From: SHLQ01 sp964517125
GTDB taxonomy: Bacteria; Actinomycetota; Acidimicrobiia; Acidimicrobiales; SHLQ01
Direction of reading: 5' to 3'
DNA length: 64,000 bases
Assembly (NCBI GenBank): GCA_964517125.1
Contig: CAZFBD010000014.1
Location: 1-64,000, forward strand
The first letter of the stretch is position 1. Each line of letters begins with the position of its first letter. This document shows positions 8,541 through 16,407 of this stretch, piece by piece. The notes under the pieces were generated by a model, which worked only from the letters and a program-made list of their open reading frames with translations, had not been told where the DNA came from and did not search any database. Position numbers and translations under genes: made by a program.

Positions 8541-10028
8541 ATGGTGCTCGGAAAACTCCGTGAGCTCACTGGTCGCTCATCGAATGACGCTGGCTCTGGC
8601 GATCCGTTCGTTGACGGCTTGCGGGCGGCGCTTGCGCACGAACGAGTCAAGGTCGACGGCGCCCACCGTGCGCTCCACAGTCACGATTCGTCGGTGTTCG
8701 ACGGAGGCAACTCGGGTCCCGTCGTGTACCCGGAGACCACGGCCGAGGTGCAGGCGGTGGTCCGCCTCGCCAACGAGTATCAGCGAAACGTCGTTCCCCG
8801 TGGCGCCGGCACCGGCCTGGCCGGCGGGGCCATTCCTCTTGGCGTTCCAGTGGTCGTGGCCGTCACCCGGATGAATGCAATCCTCGAGGTGGACGAAGCC
8901 AACCAGATCGCCTGGGTTGAACCCGGGGTGATCAACCTCGACCTCACCAAGCAGCTCAAGCCGCTCGGGTATCACTTCGCCCCCGACCCATCGAGCCAGC
9001 AGGTCTGCACGGTCGGTGGAAACGTCGCCAACAATTCGGGTGGGCCGCATTGCCTCGCCTACGGCGTCACCAACGCCCACGTCGTGGCCATGGAGGTCGT
9101 GTTGCCGTCTGGCGACATCGCCATGCTCGGTGGGCTCGACGCAGAACCACAGGGGTTGGATCTGCGGGGCGTCTTCATCGGCAGCGAGGGCACGCTCGGC
9201 ATCGTCACGAAGGTTGCGGTGCGCATCACGAAGAACCGTCCAGCGGTTCGGACACTCCTCATGGCCTTTGACGACGTTCGCGATGCCGCCAACACCGTGA
9301 GCGAAGTCATCGCTGCCGGAATCGTCCCGGCTGCCATGGAGGTCATGGACAAGGCGATCACCAACGCGGTCGAGAACTACGTGGGAGCGGGCTATCCGAA
9401 AGACGCTGCGGCGGTCTTGCTGGCCGAGGTCGATGGTCTGGACTCCGGGGTCGACATCGACGCCGACCGGATCGCCGAGATCGGTCGCTCGAACGCGGCA
9501 ACCAGCGTGCGCCTGGCCGAGTCCGACGAGGAACGAGCGCTGCTCTGGAAAGGCCGCAAGACCGCCTTTGGTGCCGTCGCTCAGCTCGCACCCGACTACT
9601 ACCTCCACGACACCGTCGTCCCCCGCTCAGCGTTGGCCGACGTGCTCGACGAGATCTACGCCATCGCCGATCGCTACGACCTGCTGATCATGAACGTGTT
9701 CCACGCAGGTGACGGGAACCTGCATCCGCTGATCGTCTTCGACGCCCGCGACGAAGGTGTGCTCGATCGGGTACACGCGGCCGGGGGAGAGATCATCACT
9801 GCATCCCTTGATGCCGGTGGCGTCCTGTCGGGAGAGCACGGCATCGGGGTCGAGAAGCAGAAGTACATGGGGCGCATGTTCACCGACGATGACCTCGACC
9901 ATCAGAACCGCCTCCGTCAGGCGTTCGATCCCGGATGCAGAACGAACCCGGGCAAGGTCATTCCGTCGGGCCACAGTTGTGCCGACATTCAGTCGCTTCG
10001 CTCCGTGCCGAACGAGGTGTGGGGATGA
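8541..10028 (+). CDS. glcD: Glycolate oxidase, FAD-linked subunit GlcD
   Basis: This 495-residue flavoprotein would oxidise glycolate (or D-lactate) to glyoxylate. The N-terminal FAD-binding-4 domain has PRGAGTGLAGGA and GGNVANNSGGPHCLAYG, then GSEGTLGIVT. The C-terminal FAD-oxidase domain has NVFHAGDGNLHP (metal and substrate site) and GEHGIGVEK. It works with GlcE and GlcF, and the three genes overlap or nearly touch. Its stop overlaps the glcE start by four bases (ATGA). Confidence 0.94.
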   Translation: MVLGKLRELTGRSSNDAGSGDPFVDGLRAALAHERVKVDGAHRALHSHDSSVFDGGNSGPVVYPETTAEVQAVVRLANEYQRNVVPRGAGTGLAGGAIPLGVPVVVAVTRMNAILEVDEANQIAWVEPGVINLDLTKQLKPLGYHFAPDPSSQQVCTVGGNVANNSGGPHCLAYGVTNAHVVAMEVVLPSGDIAMLGGLDAEPQGLDLRGVFIGSEGTLGIVTKVAVRITKNRPAVRTLLMAFDDVRDAANTVSEVIAAGIVPAAMEVMDKAITNAVENYVGAGYPKDAAAVLLAEVDGLDSGVDIDADRIAEIGRSNAATSVRLAESDEERALLWKGRKTAFGAVAQLAPDYYLHDTVVPRSALADVLDEIYAIADRYDLLIMNVFHAGDGNLHPLIVFDARDEGVLDRVHAAGGEIITASLDAGGVLSGEHGIGVEKQKYMGRMFTDDDLDHQNRLRQAFDPGCRTNPGKVIPSGHSCADIQSLRSVPNEVWG

Positions 10029-10945
10029 CGGCAACGCTGACCGTTGATGACCCGATCCTCCAGGACTTCGCCGAGGAAGTCGGCGAGTCCGGACCGGTCG
10101 CGATCGAGGGCGGCCGCACGCGCTGGGACCTTGGCGGTGCATCCGAAGGTGAGCCCCGACTCCTCCGTGCCCCAGCCGGCATCGTCGACTACAAGCCCGA
10201 GGAGATGACCGTGCAGGTGCGGGCCGGTACGAGCGTGGCCGATCTGCACGCTGCGCTCGCCGAGAAGGGCCAACGCAGCGCCCTTCCGGAACGTGGCGGA
10301 ACCGTGGGCGGCGCTCTCGTCGTCGGCGAGAACGACCTCACTGCGCTTGGTCGTGGTCGAACGCGGGAGAGCCTGCTGCAGGTTCGGTACGTCTCGGCCG
10401 AGGGTCGGATCGTCAGCTCTGGCGGTCCCACCGTGAAGAACGTCTCTGGGTTCGATCTGCCCCGGCTGATGGTCGGCTCGCTCGGTACGCTCGGCTGCCT
10501 GGCCGAGGTCATTCTTCGGACCAATCCGATTCCAGCCGAATCCCGCTGGCTCAAGGCAGCAGGGGTTGACGCTGCCGCAGCGTTCGATGCGCTGTTGCAT
10601 CCGAGTGCTGTCCTGTCCGACGGAACCAGCACCTGGGTGCTGCTCGAAGGTCACGGTCCCGACGTTGACCAGCAGGCCAGCGTTTTGTCGGCGCTTGGCT
10701 CGTTCCAACAGGTGGACGGCCCGCCCGAACTTCCAGCGCACCGATGGTCGCTTTCTCCTGCCGCGGCGAGCGAGTTCTCCTCCGGCGAGTTTGTCGCCGC
10801 CATTGGACTCGGTCTTGTCTTCGCCGACATGCCGCAGCCCGCACGAGAACTGGATGCCGCCGTTGCCATCATTGGTGACCGGATGAAGGAGAACTTCGAC
10901 CCGACCGGCCGGTTGAACCCCGGCCGACACCCCGGACGGAAATGA
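10025..10945 (+). CDS. glcE: Glycolate oxidase, FAD-binding subunit GlcE
   Basis: This 306-residue protein has a single FAD-binding-4 domain (TVQVRAGTSVADLHAAL; GGTVGGALVVGENDL; GPTVKNVSGFDLPRLMVGSLGTLG). It lacks the usual C-terminal oxidase domain, as expected for GlcE. It ends FDPTGRLNPGRHPG, the family's normal closing motif. The start ATG overlaps the glcD stop. It is the partner flavin subunit of the GlcDEF membrane-associated dehydrogenase. Confidence 0.92.
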   Translation: MTATLTVDDPILQDFAEEVGESGPVAIEGGRTRWDLGGASEGEPRLLRAPAGIVDYKPEEMTVQVRAGTSVADLHAALAEKGQRSALPERGGTVGGALVVGENDLTALGRGRTRESLLQVRYVSAEGRIVSSGGPTVKNVSGFDLPRLMVGSLGTLGCLAEVILRTNPIPAESRWLKAAGVDAAAAFDALLHPSAVLSDGTSTWVLLEGHGPDVDQQASVLSALGSFQQVDGPPELPAHRWSLSPAAASEFSSGEFVAAIGLGLVFADMPQPARELDAAVAIIGDRMKENFDPTGRLNPGRHPGRK

Positions 10946-10952
10946 GACGACC

Positions 10953-12098
10953 ATGGATCTGAAGATCGATGCCGACGACCTCAACAAGTGCGTGCAGTGC
11001 GGACTCTGCCTGCCGCACTGTCCGACCTATCGGGTGAGTGGTGACGAGACGATGTCGCCCCGGGGTCGCATCAAACTCATGCGGGAGGTGCAGGACAACG
11101 GTGCACCGGTCACCGAAGAGGTCATTGACGCGTTCTCCACCTGCGTGCAGTGCCGCGGCTGCGAACCGGCCTGCCCGTCGGGTGTGCCGTACGGGCACAT
11201 GATGGAGTCGACGCGGGAAACGCTGGCCGACGCCGGCCAGATGACCCCCACATGGCAGCGCCTGGCCATGAAGCCGCTGGCCAATCCCACCCTGCTCAAC
11301 GCCGGCACCCGGGCGCTTTCGGTTGCCCAGAAGTTGAAGGTCGTGCCCGAACGCCTCGGCCTCTCGCACGAGATTCCGCTCACCCAACCGAAGCTCGAAG
11401 CGACCGGTTCCGACGTCTACCTGTTCACCGGTTGCGTGATGGACACGATGCAACGCAGCGTGCACGACGCCGGCCTGCAGGTGCTGACCGCCGCCGGATT
11501 CGGGGTCATGCCCACCGGCGACGCGGCCCCGTGCTGCGGAGCGCTGCAAGCACACGCCGGGCTGGCCGGCGAGACGCGTTCGCTCGCCGAACGCATGATG
11601 ACCAATCTTGAGCCGGACATCCCGGTGCTCGTCGACTCCGCCGGCTGCGGCGCGGCGATGAAGGACTACGGGCACCTGCTCGGTACCGACGAGGCCAAGG
11701 CCTTCAGTGAACGTGTCTTCGACATGCAGGAGTTCCTGGCGATGCACGTCGACAAACTCCCGGCCGGCGAACCGCTCGACCTGCGTGTTGCCGTGCAGGA
11801 TCCCTGCCACCTGCGCCATGTTCAGCGGGTACACGAAGCCACCCGAACCGTTCTGCGGCCCTACGTCCGTGAGCTCGTCGAGCTCGACGACGAAGGTCTG
11901 TGCTGCGGCGCCGGTGGTGCCTACTCGATCTTCGAGCCCGAGCTCGCCGGTCAGATCCGCGACCGGAAGGTCGCGTCGATCGATCGGGCCACTCCCGACG
12001 TCGTCGCAAGCGCCAACCCCGGGTGCAGCATGCACCTCGGCTCCGTTGGCGTGCCGACCAAGCATCCGATCGAGCTGATCCACGAAGCGATCAGCTGA
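10953..12098 (+). CDS. glcF: Glycolate oxidase, iron-sulfur subunit GlcF
   Basis: This 381-residue electron-transfer subunit has two [4Fe-4S] motifs at the N-terminus, CVQCGLCLPHCP and CVQCRGCEPACPSG. Two CCG-type cysteine-rich domains follow (YLFTGCVMD...PCCGALQAHAG; QDPCHLRHVQ...LCCGAGGAY). It passes electrons from the GlcDE flavins to the quinone pool. It starts 7 bases after glcE and is the last gene of the operon. Confidence 0.94.
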   Translation: MDLKIDADDLNKCVQCGLCLPHCPTYRVSGDETMSPRGRIKLMREVQDNGAPVTEEVIDAFSTCVQCRGCEPACPSGVPYGHMMESTRETLADAGQMTPTWQRLAMKPLANPTLLNAGTRALSVAQKLKVVPERLGLSHEIPLTQPKLEATGSDVYLFTGCVMDTMQRSVHDAGLQVLTAAGFGVMPTGDAAPCCGALQAHAGLAGETRSLAERMMTNLEPDIPVLVDSAGCGAAMKDYGHLLGTDEAKAFSERVFDMQEFLAMHVDKLPAGEPLDLRVAVQDPCHLRHVQRVHEATRTVLRPYVRELVELDDEGLCCGAGGAYSIFEPELAGQIRDRKVASIDRATPDVVASANPGCSMHLGSVGVPTKHPIELIHEAIS

Positions 12099-12104
12099 CG
12101 GTCG

Positions 12105-12123
12105 GGTGGCTCAGCGAGCCATC
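12105..12123. terminator. Short hairpin between convergent stops
   Basis: TGGCTC and GAGCCA (12107-12112 with 12116-12121) pair around the loop AGC, extendable by two pairs. The stop codon of the peroxidase-related gene lies inside. There is no T-run, so this is only a candidate bidirectional terminator. Confidence 0.35.
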
Positions 12124-12680
12124 GAATAGAACTCGTCGTTCGGCCGCATCGACGTGAGGTTTGCCAGACGGTTCGACATCGCAAAGAACGCCGTGATTGC
12201 GCCGATGTCCCAGATCTGGTCGGTCGTGAATCCCTTGCTGCGCATGTCCTCGATGTCGGCGTTGCTCACCGACGCGGAGTCATTCACCATCCGAAGCGCG
12301 AAGTCCACCATGTGGCGTTCCCGCTCGGACAGGTCGGCCTTCCATGGGTTGATGGCCACCTGGTCGGCAATCAGTGGGTTCTTGGCGCGGATACGGAGGA
12401 TCGCGCCGTGAGCGACCACGCAGTACAAACAGTCGTTCACCGCGCTCGTGGCGACGACGATCATTTCCCGTTCGGCCTTGGACAGGCCCTCGCTCTTGTC
12501 CATCAGCGCATCGTGGGCAGCGAAGAACGCCCGGAACTCCTCTGGTCGGTACGCCAGCGCAAGGAACACGTTGGGCACGAACCCCGACTTCTCCTGGACC
12601 GTCTCGATCATCTGACGGATGTCTTCCGGCATCTCGTCGAGCGCAGGCACGGGAAATCTGGAGATGGGATGTTCACTCAT
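12111..12680 (-). CDS. Peroxidase-related, AhpD-like protein
   Basis: This 189-residue protein is of the carboxymuconolactone-decarboxylase/AhpD fold, matching 'uncharacterised peroxidase-related enzymes'. The redox motif is SAVNDCLYCVVAHGAI (Cys-x-x-Cys then His three residues on), after LSKAEREMIVVA. It likely reduces peroxides using the Cys pair; the electron donor is unknown. ATG 12680 (MSEHPISRF) is preferred. An in-frame ATG 24 codons upstream adds unconserved sequence. Confidence 0.82.
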   Translation of the reverse strand: MSEHPISRFPVPALDEMPEDIRQMIETVQEKSGFVPNVFLALAYRPEEFRAFFAAHDALMDKSEGLSKAEREMIVVATSAVNDCLYCVVAHGAILRIRAKNPLIADQVAINPWKADLSERERHMVDFALRMVNDSASVSNADIEDMRSKGFTTDQIWDIGAITAFFAMSNRLANLTSMRPNDEFYSMAR

Positions 12681-12850
12681 GCACCCATCTTTGCGCTCCG
12701 CGCTGGCGTGGGCAATCGAATCGAAACCGGCCATCGACCGTCTGATGCGCACGCTGCGAAGGCTGCCGCTCGTGCGACGTGTCGCGTTCAGACCAGTCGG
12801 TGTCCGATCCGGACCTGTTCGGGGTCGGCAACGAATCGTAGATTCTGCCC

Positions 12851-14074
12851 ATGGCAGCCATTGAAACGATCACCCTTCGACTGAACGACGATGCATCCGC
12901 AGAGGCCTTCGCCGCCGCAAACGCAAAGGTGGAGGCCGAGTACCTTCCCCTGCAGTCCGGCTTCAACGCCGGAACGCGAGTGACCACCGTCGACGAGACC
13001 GGCGAGTGGACGATCTCGTTGCGCTGGGACAGCGCCCGGGACGCCGACGCCTCGATGGCATCGTTCATGGACGCACCGGCCACCCAGGACTTTCTTGCGT
13101 TGATGGACGCCTCCTCGATGGTGCTGGACCGACGCGTCGAGGTTGCCTCGGCGGCGTCTCCCGGCCTGGCGAATGCGCAGAGCCTGTATCTCGAAGGCAT
13201 CCGGGATGGCGATGTTCGCCGTGCCGTCGAGGCCTACACCGGTGACCGGTACACCCAGCATTCGACCGGTGTCCGCGACGGGGTTGAAGGGTTTGTCGAG
13301 TTCTTCGAACCCTTCGTCAAGAACAACCCGGTCCGTGACATCGAGCTCGTCCGGTCCGTTGTCGACGGCCGCTTCGTCTTCATCCAGGCGGCACAGGAGT
13401 TGAACGACGGTGCAGCCCGCTGGATCACCACCGATCTGTTCGACACGGACGGCAACGGCAAGATCATCGAACACTGGGATGTCATCCACGAATGGGGAGG
13501 CACGAACCCCGGCGGACACAACCAGGTCGATGGTGCCACAGAGATCACCGACCTGCACCTGACCGAGGAGAACAAGGAAGTCGTCCGGCGGCTCATGACC
13601 GAGGCCTTCTGCGAAACGCCGACCGCACCGTTCTCCGACTTCATCTCGGCCGAGACCTACATCAATCACAACCCGGACGCTCCCGATGGCCTCGAAACCC
13701 TCGAAATGATGGATCGCAACAGCCGCGAAACCGGTGAGGCGCTCTTCTACCGCGAGGTGCACCAGATCATCGGCCAGGGCAACTTCGTTGTCTGTTTCGC
13801 CCATCAGGTGTGGAACAGCATCGAGTACGCGGCGTTCGGTGCGTACCGCCGATGGCCAGCTCGTCGTGCTGGCGGGTGCGGAAGTCGAAGTGATCGACGA
13901 GACGCTCAACGGCTTGATCCAGCTGTTCGTCCTCGCCGTCCCGATCTTCGGGCTTCTGGTCGGAGGTGTCACGTTCTTCATCGCAGGTCGGGTGCTGGAG
14001 CCCGTGGAACAGATCCGGGCTCAGGCGGAAGGCATCGGGGCCGAAACACTCGGAGCGCGGGTGCCCGTTCCTGA
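12851..14074 (+). CDS. ABM plus double SnoaL-like protein, C-terminus replaced at a chimeric junction
   Basis: Residues 1 to about 100 look like a ferredoxin-like ABM domain. A SnoaL/NTF2-like domain follows to about 215 (GDRYTQHSTGV ... GKIIEHWDVIHEW). A second one opens with FISAETYINHNPDAPDG and reaches VWNSIEYAAF. There the family sequence stops, near base 13835. The remaining 75 or so residues (RRWPARRAGGCGSRSD...) are an Arg-rich, out-of-frame reading of the histidine kinase that continues in the next frame. The first domain keeps its normal ending, so the second should have gone on to an EHWD-like motif. This is a broken gene, either by deletion or by assembly misjoin. Confidence 0.7.
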   Translation: MAAIETITLRLNDDASAEAFAAANAKVEAEYLPLQSGFNAGTRVTTVDETGEWTISLRWDSARDADASMASFMDAPATQDFLALMDASSMVLDRRVEVASAASPGLANAQSLYLEGIRDGDVRRAVEAYTGDRYTQHSTGVRDGVEGFVEFFEPFVKNNPVRDIELVRSVVDGRFVFIQAAQELNDGAARWITTDLFDTDGNGKIIEHWDVIHEWGGTNPGGHNQVDGATEITDLHLTEENKEVVRRLMTEAFCETPTAPFSDFISAETYINHNPDAPDGLETLEMMDRNSRETGEALFYREVHQIIGQGNFVVCFAHQVWNSIEYAAFGAYRRWPARRAGGCGSRSDRRDAQRLDPAVRPRRPDLRASGRRCHVLHRRSGAGARGTDPGSGGRHRGRNTRSAGARS

Positions 14075-14813
14075 CTCGGGGGACGAGATTCATGACCTCG
14101 CCGTCACGATGAACTCCATGCTTGACCGCTTGGAGGCCCACGAGCAGTCCCAGCGCCAGTTCAGCGCCGACGCGTCCCATGAGCTGAAGAGTCCGATCGC
14201 AAACGTGCGTGCGCTGGTCGACACCACCGAGCTCGACGATCCCGAGTGGTCTCGATTGCGCACTCGCCTGGCTGGCGAAACGGACCGGCTACGCGATCTG
14301 GTCGACAACCCGCTCTTTCTGGCAACGACCTCTGGAGGGCGCCGACGCAAGCCGCCGACAACCGTGAACCTCGACGATCTCATCTTCGATGAAGCCGAGC
14401 TGTTGGCGTCAACCACGGATGTGGCCGTCGACCTCTCGGGGATCCAGCCGGTGCAGGTGTTGGGCGATCGGGCGGACCTGCAACGTCTCGTTCGGAACCT
14501 CGCCGACAACGCTGCCCGTCATGCGAGGACTCGGGTGTACTTCAGCAGCTCCATGGGCGCAGCCGGAAACGAATCGGTTGAGCTTCGAGTGGCCGATGAC
14601 GGCGACGGCATCGCCGAGTCCGATCGAAGCCTTGTGTTCGAACGATTCACGCGTCTTGATGAAGCGCGGGCGCGCGACGACGGAGGGTCCGGTCTCGGGC
14701 TCTCGATCGTGCGCCAGATCGTCGACGACCATGGCGGGACCATCCTCATCGAGGCCTCGGACATGGGTGGAGCGGAGTTCGTGGTGGAGCTCCCAGCGCC
14801 CGATCGGTTGTGA
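13839..14813 (+). pseudogene. Sensor histidine kinase, N-terminal half missing
   Basis: From VRTADGQLVVLAGAEVEVID onward this reads as the back half of an actinobacterial OmpR-class histidine kinase. It has the last transmembrane helix (VLAVPIFGLLVGGVTFFIAG), HAMP, H-box FSADASHELKSPIANVRALV, N-box RNLADNAARHA, and DDGDGIAESDRSLVFERF plus GGSGLGLSIV. The first membrane helix and the outer sensor domain are missing, and no response-regulator gene precedes it. Upstream, the DNA belongs to the SnoaL-like gene in another frame. GTG 13839 is only the first plausible codon. The catalytic core itself is intact. Confidence 0.75.
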
Positions 14814-14851
14814 ACCCGTTCACCGATGTGAACGTGTTCATCACGATGAAC
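14810..14851. promoter_or_regulatory. Array of five alternating GTGAAC/GTTCAC half-sites
   Basis: Five hexamers alternate in orientation: GTGAAC 14810, GTTCAC 14818, GTGAAC 14828, GTTCAT 14836, ATGAAC 14846. On each strand the half-sites repeat every 18 bases. The array overlaps the kinase stop codon and lies about 90 bases upstream of the spondin gene. It looks like a multi-dimer operator. The GTTCAC core recalls Streptomyces PhoP half-sites, but those are 11-base direct repeats, so the match is weak. Confidence 0.55.
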
Positions 14852-14941
14852 TCCCACAGAACGATGACTGTCCGCTGCTGACAGATCACCTCCCGTGCTC
14901 TTTCCTTCTGGACGAGAGGCAACAAACACGAGGAGTGATGA

Positions 14942-16360
14942 ATGAAGTCCATGAAGTACGCGTTGAGCATTGTGCTCGGCTTTGCCGTTTTTGCATCGTT
15001 GGTGGCGACACCGGCGGGAGCAACCGGCCGAGCATCGGATGATCGACAGGAACGGAGCTACGAAATCACGTTCACGAATCTGTCGGGTCAGCCAATGACC
15101 CCGCCGGTTCTGGCCGTGCACAACAAGACCGCCGACATCTTTGAGGTCGGAGAAGGCGCCATCGAACCCGTCCGTGAGATCGCCGAGAACGGCAACATCA
15201 CCCCACTCGTCGAGCTCGCGAGCGGACTCAGCGATGTCACCGCTGCAGCCGTCGCCGGCGACGGCCCACTGTTTCCCGGTGAGTCCGTCACGGTCACCGT
15301 CGACGCCGATCGGTCCTGGCGACGCCTGAGCGTCGTGTCCATGGTCGTGTGCACCAACGATGGCTTCACCGGCCTCGACTCGGTTCGCATTCCCTGGTTC
15401 GTTGGCGATTCAGCAACCTTCTACGGACAGGCCTACGACGCCGGTACCGAGCAGAACATCGAGGATCCCGACTACTGGGTGCCGCCATGTGGTGGCAACG
15501 GCGAGAACCTGAAGCAGGCCGAGAGCGGCGTCATCACCATGCATCCCGGCCTTTCGGGCTTCGGTGACCTCGACTTCGAGTCGGGTCAGAACATGCTGAA
15601 GGTCGACGTCACCCGCGTCGAGCGCGATGTACCCGCACCGACCCCTGAGCCNNNNNNNNNNNNNNNNNNNNNNNNNNNNNNNNNNNNNNNNNNNNNNNNN
15701 NNNNNNNNNNNNNNNNNNNNNNNNNNNNNNNNNNNNNNNNNNNNNNNNNNNCCTGAGCCGGAACCAGAGCCGACACCCGGCCCAGCCCGCGTGTACGAGC
15801 TCACATTCACCAACCATTCGGGTCAGCCAATGACCCCGCCGGTTGTTGCGATTCACAACAAGCGTGCAGACATCTTTGAGGTTGGCGAAGGCGCCATCGA
15901 TGAGGTCCGCGAGATTGCCGAGAATGGCAACATCACTCCGCTGGTCGAGCTGGCCAGCGGCGCACGCAACGTTGCCGCTGCGGCGGTTGCCGGCGACGGT
16001 CCGCTCCTTCCGGGCGAGTCGGTCACGATCACCGTCGACAGCGACGAGACCTGGCGCCGTCTGAGCGTCGTGGCCATGGTCGTGTGCACGAACGACGGCT
16101 TCACCGGCTTCGATTCGGTCCGCATTCCGTGGAACCTCGGCGACTCTGCGGAGTTCGCTGCGGTCGCCTACGACGCTGGCACCGAGCAGAACATTCTCGA
16201 CCCCGACTACTGGGTCCCGCCATGCGGCGGCAATGGCGAGAACCTGAAGCAGGCCGAGAGCGGCGTGATCACCAAGCACCCGGGACAGTCCGGATTTGGT
16301 GCCATGGACTTCGCCGAGGGCGATGAACTGCTGACACTGTCGGTCACCCGAGTGGGCTGA
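14942..16360 (+). CDS. Secreted tandem spondin-domain protein (scaffold gap inside)
   Basis: A signal peptide (MKSMKYALSIVLGF...ATPAGATG) is followed by two near-identical spondin-like domains of about 195 residues. Each has SGQPMTPPV, ADIFEVGEGAI, IAENGNITPLVELASG, PGESVTVTVD, VVCTNDGFTG, and DPDYWVPPCGGNGENLKQAE. A Pro-Glu-rich linker joins them and carries the 100-N gap (15652-15751), so the linker length is unknown. Both sides happen to be in frame. Bacterial spondin-N proteins are secreted, of unknown function, possibly adhesive. The ribosome site GAGGAG precedes ATG 14942. Confidence 0.8.
   Translation: MKSMKYALSIVLGFAVFASLVATPAGATGRASDDRQERSYEITFTNLSGQPMTPPVLAVHNKTADIFEVGEGAIEPVREIAENGNITPLVELASGLSDVTAAAVAGDGPLFPGESVTVTVDADRSWRRLSVVSMVVCTNDGFTGLDSVRIPWFVGDSATFYGQAYDAGTEQNIEDPDYWVPPCGGNGENLKQAESGVITMHPGLSGFGDLDFESGQNMLKVDVTRVERDVPAPTPEXXXXXXXXXXXXXXXXXXXXXXXXXXXXXXXXXXPEPEPEPTPGPARVYELTFTNHSGQPMTPPVVAIHNKRADIFEVGEGAIDEVREIAENGNITPLVELASGARNVAAAAVAGDGPLLPGESVTITVDSDETWRRLSVVAMVVCTNDGFTGFDSVRIPWNLGDSAEFAAVAYDAGTEQNILDPDYWVPPCGGNGENLKQAESGVITKHPGQSGFGAMDFAEGDELLTLSVTRVG
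15652..15751. other. Scaffold gap (100 N) in a Pro-Glu repeat linker
   Basis: The gap is flanked on both sides by CCTGAGCC, part of a repetitive linker coding for Pro-Glu pairs. The assembly probably broke on this repeat, and the true size is unknown. Confidence 0.9.
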
Positions 16361-16377
16361 CCCTCGGTACTGAAGGG

Positions 16378-16407
16378 CCGGTTCGCTCGGTCAGGCGAGC
16401 GAACCGG
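16378..16407. terminator. 12-bp perfect hairpin between convergent spondin and dxs genes
   Basis: CCGGTTCGCTCG (16378-16389) pairs with CGAGCGAACCGG (16396-16407) around a 6-base loop. The dxs stop codon is in the loop and the right arm codes the last dxs residues (TGSLA). There is no T-run, but the stem is long and GC-rich and lies between two stops, so a bidirectional terminator is likely. Confidence 0.6.
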
